A stretch of 43,117 nt of DNA from Verrucomicrobiota bacterium (GTDB lineage: Bacteria > Verrucomicrobiota > Verrucomicrobiia > Opitutales > UBA953), in assembly GCA_026397955.1 (NCBI GenBank), contig JAPLTV010000120.1, positions 1 to 43,117 of the forward strand. The letters are read 5' to 3'. The notes beneath the pieces are model-generated. The model was not told where the DNA came from, ran no database searches, and was given only the letters and a program-made list of their open reading frames with translations. Both the position numbers and the translations under genes were made by a program. Below, in pieces: positions 38,784 through 43,117 of the stretch (positions within the stretch are counted from its first letter, which is position 1; each line of letters begins with the position of its first letter).

Positions 38784-39674
38784 ATGCGCCTTACCCTCGC
38801 CCTGCTCTCCCTGTTCGTTGCGCTGACCGCGGGCGCCCAGGAAAAAGCCGCCAAGAAGAAAGCCGGCGGCTACCCGCCCGTCATCGAAGGCACGAAGTCC
38901 GAGACGTATCGCAAGGTCGGCGATACCGACCTGAAGGTCTGGATCTTCGACCCCGCGCAGAAGTCCGCGAAGCCGCTCCCGGCGATCGTCTTCTTCTTCG
39001 GGGGCGGCTGGACCGGAGGCACGCCCACCCAGTTTGAACCTCAGAGCCGACACCTCGCCGCCCGCGGCATGATCGCCATCGTCGCCGACTATCGCGTGAA
39101 GACGCGACAGGACGCTAAGCCGGCCGATTGCGTATCCGACGCCAAAGCCTGCGTCCGCTGGGTACGCGCCAACGCCGCGCGCCTCGGCATCGACCCCCAG
39201 CGCATCGCCGTCGGCGGGGGTTCAGCTGGCGGTCACCTCGCGGCCGCAGTCGCGACCTTACCCGGACTCGACACCGCCAAGGATGACAAGTCGGTCTCCT
39301 GCCTGCCTAACGCGCTCGTGCTCTTTAATCCGGGCACCGTGATGGCCCCCTTCCCCGGCCTGGACCTCAAAGGCTTCGGCGCCGGCCTCGACAAAGAGAA
39401 GTTCGGTTGCGAGCCGACCGAGATTTCCCCGCTCCATCACGTCAAGAAAGGCGTGCCGCCGACGATCATCTTCCATGGCAAGGCCGACACCACGGTTCCT
39501 TACACCACCGTGGAGAAGTTCGCCGAGGTCATGAAGGCAGCCGGCAATCGCTGCGACCTCATCGGCTACGAAGGCGAAAAACACAGCTTCTTCAACAAGT
39601 CGAAGTACGCCGAGACCCTCGCGGCCGCCGACGATTTCCTCGTCTCTCTCGGCTACTTGCCGGCCAAGAAATAA
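38784..39674 (+). CDS. Exported alpha/beta hydrolase (esterase/BD-FAE-like)
   Basis: 296 aa with a signal peptide (about 1-19, ending TAGA). It has an esterase/lipase alpha/beta-hydrolase fold: oxyanion loop FFFGGGWTGG (about 71-80, with Phe where HGGG is usual), nucleophile elbow GGGSAGG with Ser147, acid Asp235 in FHGKADTTVPY, and His267 in YEGEKHSFFN. The fold and length resemble bacterial feruloyl or acetyl xylan esterase-like proteins that remove ester groups from polysaccharides. It lies three bases before the sulfatase gene, so an operon is very likely: ester removal and desulfation would act on the same polymer (inference). Confidence 0.85.
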   Translation: MRLTLALLSLFVALTAGAQEKAAKKKAGGYPPVIEGTKSETYRKVGDTDLKVWIFDPAQKSAKPLPAIVFFFGGGWTGGTPTQFEPQSRHLAARGMIAIVADYRVKTRQDAKPADCVSDAKACVRWVRANAARLGIDPQRIAVGGGSAGGHLAAAVATLPGLDTAKDDKSVSCLPNALVLFNPGTVMAPFPGLDLKGFGAGLDKEKFGCEPTEISPLHHVKKGVPPTIIFHGKADTTVPYTTVEKFAEVMKAAGNRCDLIGYEGEKHSFFNKSKYAETLAAADDFLVSLGYLPAKK

Positions 39675-39677
39675 CCC

Positions 39678-41471
39678 ATGCGCCACTTTCTCACCTGCCT
39701 GCTCCTCATCGTCACTCGGGTCACCGCCGCGACGCAGCCCAACGTGGTCGTGCTGCTCGCCGACGACGCCGGCTGGGGCGATTATTCCTTCAACGGCAAC
39801 CACCAGCTCGCGACCCCGAACATCGACGCGCTCGCCAAAGCCGGCGCGCACTTTGATCGCTTCTTCGTGCAGCCGGTCTGCTCCCCTACCCGCTCCGAAT
39901 TCCTCACCGGCCGCTACCACCGTCGCCTTGGCGTGTACGGTGTCTCCACCGGCCAGGAGCGTATGAACCTGGACGAAAAAACCTTCGCCGACTCCTTCAA
40001 GGCCGCCGGTTACGTGACGGGGATTTTTGGAAAGTGGCATAATGGCAGCCAGTGGCCCTACCATCCGCTGGCCCGCGGCTTCGACACCTTCTGGGGCTAC
40101 ACCTCCGGACACTGGGGCGAATACTTCGATGCTCCGCTCGAGCACAACGGCGTCATGAAGTCCTCCAAGGGCTACATCGTCGACGTCCTCACCGAGAAGG
40201 CCCTGCAGTTCATCGACCGCAACAAGGCCAAGCCCTTCCTGTGCTACGTGCCGTTCACCACGCCGCACTCGCCGTTTTCCGTGCCGCCGGAAGACTGGAA
40301 CCGCTTCAAGGATAAACCCATCACCCAGACCGCGACTAATCCGAAGGACGAAGAGGCCGACGCGACCCGCTGCGTCTGGGCCATGCTCGAGAACCAGGAC
40401 CGCAACGTCGGCCGCATCCTCGCCAAGCTCAAGGAACTGAACCTCGAGAACGACACCATCGTTGTCTACTTCTCCGACAACGGCCCAAACACCTCGCGCT
40501 GGACCGGTGGCATGAAAGGCAAGAAGGCCATGACCGATGAAGGCGGCGTCCGCTCTCCGCTCTTTATCCGTTGGCCCGGCAAGATCGCCGCTGGCTCCCA
40601 GGTGAAGCCCATCGCCGGCGCCATCGACCTCAACCCGACGCTCCACACGCTCGCCGGCGTGAAGCGAGTCGGCGACAAACCGCTAGACGGTCGCGACCTG
40701 ACGCCGCTTCTGCGCACGGGCTTAGACGCCGATTGGGCGCCGCGTACTATTTTCAACTCCTGGGCCAACAACGTCAGCGTGCGCACGCAGACGCACCGAC
40801 TCGACAATGCTGGCAACCTCTTCGACATGGTCGCCGACCCGGGCCAGACCACCCCGATCCAGGCGAAGCAGCCCGAGCTCGCCAAGGAGCTGACCGCCGC
40901 GGTCGCCGCCTGGCGCAAGGAACTCAGCATCGCGACCCCTGCGGGCGGTAAAGGCAAGGGCAAGGCCGCCAACGGCCCCGGGAGCGGCGTCGACCCGCGA
41001 CCCCTCGCGATCGGCTATCGGGAATTCCCGATCACGATGCTCCCCGCCCGCGACGGCGAACCGCGCGGCGAGATGCGCCGCAGCGGCAAAGCGCCCAACT
41101 CTTCCTACTTCGTGAACTGGACGAAGCCGACCGACTCCGCCGTGTGGAATATCGAAGTCGTCACCGCCGGAACCTATGTCGTGACCCTCGACTACACCTG
41201 CCCGCAGGCCGACGTCGGCTCGAAACTCGAACTCTCCTTCGAAGGCACGATTCTAAAGGGTAAGGTCGCCGACGACTGGGATCCGCCCCTGATCACAGAT
41301 CAGGACGTCGTACCGCGCGGCACCGGCGAGTCCCTGATGAAGCCTTTCCACACGATGATTCTCGGCGAAGTCCGCCTCGAGCCTGGCAAAGGCGAGTTGC
41401 GACTACGTGCCACCGACATCCCCGGAAAAAGTGTCATGGAACTTCGGCGCGTGACGATGACTCTCAAGTGA
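39678..41471 (+). CDS. Arylsulfatase-like sulfatase with C-terminal beta-sandwich
   Basis: 597 aa with a short signal peptide (about 1-18). QPNVVVLLADDAGWGDYSFNG holds the metal Asp pair, and C68-S-P-T-R is the formylglycine site. GIFGKWHNGSQWPYHPLARGFDTFWGY, YVPFTTPHSPFSVP and VYFSDNGPNTSRWTGGMKGKK are typical of arylsulfatase A-like (family S1) enzymes. After a Gly/Lys linker (about 420-435), a C-terminal region (about 440-597) with NWTKPTDSAVWNIEVVTAGTYVVTLDYTCP and LEPGKGELRLRATDIPG looks like a carbohydrate-binding beta-sandwich. It would desulfate a polysaccharide to which the sandwich binds. The next gene starts two bases after the stop. Confidence 0.85.
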   Translation: MRHFLTCLLLIVTRVTAATQPNVVVLLADDAGWGDYSFNGNHQLATPNIDALAKAGAHFDRFFVQPVCSPTRSEFLTGRYHRRLGVYGVSTGQERMNLDEKTFADSFKAAGYVTGIFGKWHNGSQWPYHPLARGFDTFWGYTSGHWGEYFDAPLEHNGVMKSSKGYIVDVLTEKALQFIDRNKAKPFLCYVPFTTPHSPFSVPPEDWNRFKDKPITQTATNPKDEEADATRCVWAMLENQDRNVGRILAKLKELNLENDTIVVYFSDNGPNTSRWTGGMKGKKAMTDEGGVRSPLFIRWPGKIAAGSQVKPIAGAIDLNPTLHTLAGVKRVGDKPLDGRDLTPLLRTGLDADWAPRTIFNSWANNVSVRTQTHRLDNAGNLFDMVADPGQTTPIQAKQPELAKELTAAVAAWRKELSIATPAGGKGKGKAANGPGSGVDPRPLAIGYREFPITMLPARDGEPRGEMRRSGKAPNSSYFVNWTKPTDSAVWNIEVVTAGTYVVTLDYTCPQADVGSKLELSFEGTILKGKVADDWDPPLITDQDVVPRGTGESLMKPFHTMILGEVRLEPGKGELRLRATDIPGKSVMELRRVTMTLK

Positions 41472-41473
41472 GC

Positions 41474-43117
41474 ATGCGTCCCTCGGCCTTAGTCCTGCTG
41501 CTCTCCGCTGGCCTCATAGCCGCGGACGCCCCCCAAGCGGGCAACGAACAAGTCGAACAGGTCATGAAGACCTTCAAAGGCCGCGGCGTGATGGCCGATG
41601 ACACTCCGGCTTCGAAGCCGGCGGAGGCCTTGAAGAAATTCACCACCCGACCTGACCTCGCGATCGACCTCATGGCCGCGGAGCCCTCGGTCGCGCAGCC
41701 CATCTACGGCAGCTGGGATTCGCAAGGGCGCTTCTGGGTCACCCAATATCTCCAATACCCTTTCCCCGCCGGACTCAAGGTCGTCAGCTACGACGAGCAC
41801 ATCCGCGCCAAGTTCGACAAAGTCCCCCTGCCTCCGCCCCGCGGCGAAAAAGGGGCCGACATCATCACCGTCTTCGAAGACACGCAAGGTACCGGCACGT
41901 TCGATAAGCATACCGACGTCCTGAAAGGCCTCAACATCACCACCGCCGCCTTGCCGGGCATGGGTCGCGTCTGGGTGCTGAATCCCCCTTATCTCCTCAG
42001 CTACGACACCCAAGGCGGACTCCCGGTCGGCGATCCTGAAGTCGAGCTCAGCGGCTTCGGCCTCGAAGACACGCACAGCACCGCGACCAGCCTCAAGTGG
42101 GGCATGGACGGCTGGATCTACGGTGCGAACGGCAGCACGACCACGGGCAACGTCAGCAGCCGGAGCAGTAAGAACATTCGCTGGGAAGGTCAGTGCATCT
42201 GGCGCTTCCACCCGCTCCGCAAAGTCTTCGAAATCTACGCCGAAGGTGGCGGCAATACCTATAGCCTCGAGATCGATAGCAAAGGCCGCGTCTTCTCCGG
42301 AACGAACTACGGCGCGACCCGCGGGATGCACTACGAGCAAGGTAGCTTCGGCATCAAAGGCTGGGGCAAGCATGGCCCGCTCACCAACGCCTACGCTTTC
42401 GGCTGGTTCGAACACATGAAGAGCGAAGGCGAGACCCGCCGCTTCCCGCAGGCTTTCGCCATCTACGAAGGCGGCTTGCTCAGTAAGGAATATGACGGCC
42501 AGATCATCGCCCCCAACTCCCTTGCCAACAAAGTCTACGTCAGCACGCGCATTCCCGAAGGCTCCACCTTCCGTACGCATGACGAAGCCGACCTGATCGC
42601 CAGTTCGGATCGCTGGTTCCGGCCCGTCTGGACCGGGGTCGGCCCGGATGGCGCAATCTACCTGGCCGATTGGTACGACACCCGCCTCAGCCACGTGAAG
42701 CCGGTGGACGACTGGGACAAGGAACGCGGACGACTCTATCGTGTGCGCCCGGCCGGCGAAGCGCCAAAGCTCAAGCCTTTCGACCTGCACACCTGCCCTC
42801 CGGCCGAGCTGCTTGGCTACCTCGGTCACCGCAACGTCTGGTTCCGCAAACAAGCCGTCCTCGAGATCGGCTGGCGCAACCTGCAAGAACTCGCGCCGGA
42901 ACTCCGCCAGAGACTCGCTTCGCCGAACGCCCTCGAAGCCCTCTGGGCACTCGACGCGCTCGGCCAGGCCAAAGCGGTGCCGCTCAATCACGCGGATCCC
43001 TATGTGCGACGCTGGTCGGTCAAGATCATGGGCGAACGCAATGACACGCCCGATGCCACCCTCCTGAAGTTAGCGAAGACCGAAACGCAGATCGAAGTCT
43101 GCGCGCAGATTTTGGCC
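41474..43117 (+). CDS. PVC-type membrane-bound dehydrogenase, 5' part
   Basis: The frame opens at ATG 41474 (two bases after the sulfatase stop) and runs without a stop to the window edge: 548 codons. A signal peptide (MRPSALVLLLSAGLIAADA) is followed by FTTRPDLAIDLMAAEPSVAQPIYGSWD and GRFWVTQYLQYPFPAGLKVV. Propeller segments follow (DVLKGLNITTAALPGMGRVWVLNPPYLL, TSLKWGMDGWIYGANGSTTTGN, IWRFHPLRKVFEIYAEGGGNTYSLEIDSKGRVFSGTNYG, VWTGVGPDGAIYLADWYDTRLSH). This is the standard order of PVC haem-binding membrane-bound dehydrogenases. HEAT-like helices begin near residue 440 (PAELLGYLGHRNVWFRKQAVLEI). The cytochrome c domain expected at the C-terminus would lie beyond the window. Likely the electron-transfer member of the hydrolase-sulfatase operon. 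Confidence 0.82.
   Translation, partial: MRPSALVLLLSAGLIAADAPQAGNEQVEQVMKTFKGRGVMADDTPASKPAEALKKFTTRPDLAIDLMAAEPSVAQPIYGSWDSQGRFWVTQYLQYPFPAGLKVVSYDEHIRAKFDKVPLPPPRGEKGADIITVFEDTQGTGTFDKHTDVLKGLNITTAALPGMGRVWVLNPPYLLSYDTQGGLPVGDPEVELSGFGLEDTHSTATSLKWGMDGWIYGANGSTTTGNVSSRSSKNIRWEGQCIWRFHPLRKVFEIYAEGGGNTYSLEIDSKGRVFSGTNYGATRGMHYEQGSFGIKGWGKHGPLTNAYAFGWFEHMKSEGETRRFPQAFAIYEGGLLSKEYDGQIIAPNSLANKVYVSTRIPEGSTFRTHDEADLIASSDRWFRPVWTGVGPDGAIYLADWYDTRLSHVKPVDDWDKERGRLYRVRPAGEAPKLKPFDLHTCPPAELLGYLGHRNVWFRKQAVLEIGWRNLQELAPELRQRLASPNALEALWALDALGQAKAVPLNHADPYVRRWSVKIMGERNDTPDATLLKLAKTETQIEVCAQILA

Overview
The window looks like a chromosomal stretch of a high-GC Gram-negative member of the PVC group, most likely Verrucomicrobiota (Opitutales-like). 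The evidence is the gene content: two PSD1-type proteins (haem motif + DUF1549 + DUF1553), three DUF1501 proteins with twin-arginine signals, a DUF1080 protein fused to a PVC-type haem-binding dehydrogenase, sulfatases, a Tat-exported Gfo/Idh/MocA oxidoreductase, and outer-membrane proteins (autotransporter barrel, porin, TolC). The taxonomic call is inference; no rRNA or tRNA gene was recognised.

Layout. 1-465: 3' end of a MnmD-like tRNA methyltransferase. 1089-2360: membrane-anchored vWA-like protein. 2988-4241: dctA-type dicarboxylate transporter. 5020-7701 (minus): phytase-like esterase domain joined to an autotransporter barrel. 7934-9127: lipoprotein serine hydrolase of the beta-lactamase fold. 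9747-15203: three-gene efflux operon in the order RND permease, adaptor, TolC. 15723-16853 (minus): OprP-like porin, divergent from a Tat-exported oxidoreductase (16977-18368). 18892-23026: iduronate-2-sulfatase-like sulfatase, GH79-like glycosidase and an AraC regulator. 23100-28786: PSD1 protein, beta-propeller, DUF1501. 29273-32713: DUF1080-PVC haem fusion. 32971-38320: PSD1 protein plus two tandem DUF1501 paralogues, all overlapping by one base. 38784-43117: alpha/beta hydrolase, arylsulfatase, and a PVC membrane-bound dehydrogenase that runs off the end. The right-hand 24 kb reads like an export and oxidation/desulfation system for sulfated, uronate-containing polysaccharide (inference).

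The most unusual part is between the genes. Almost every gap over 150 bp is a mosaic of short repeat modules. One module (here 'repeat A') occurs seven times, each time directly after a locus-specific perfect hairpin; in five cases the left arm of that hairpin is the last codons of the upstream gene, with the stop codon in the arm or loop. A second set consists of hairpins with about 9-bp arms and 3-4-nt loops bordered by CTACC/GGTAG; related copies differ by paired compensatory changes in both arms. Pairs of these hairpins also frame larger MITE-like units, including two with the same terminal inverted repeats but unrelated interiors. No transposase or REP-associated tyrosine transposase is present in the window. 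Start codons are mostly preceded by C-rich leaders without a recognisable Shine-Dalgarno sequence, several of them built from 7-bp or 12-bp tandem repeats.
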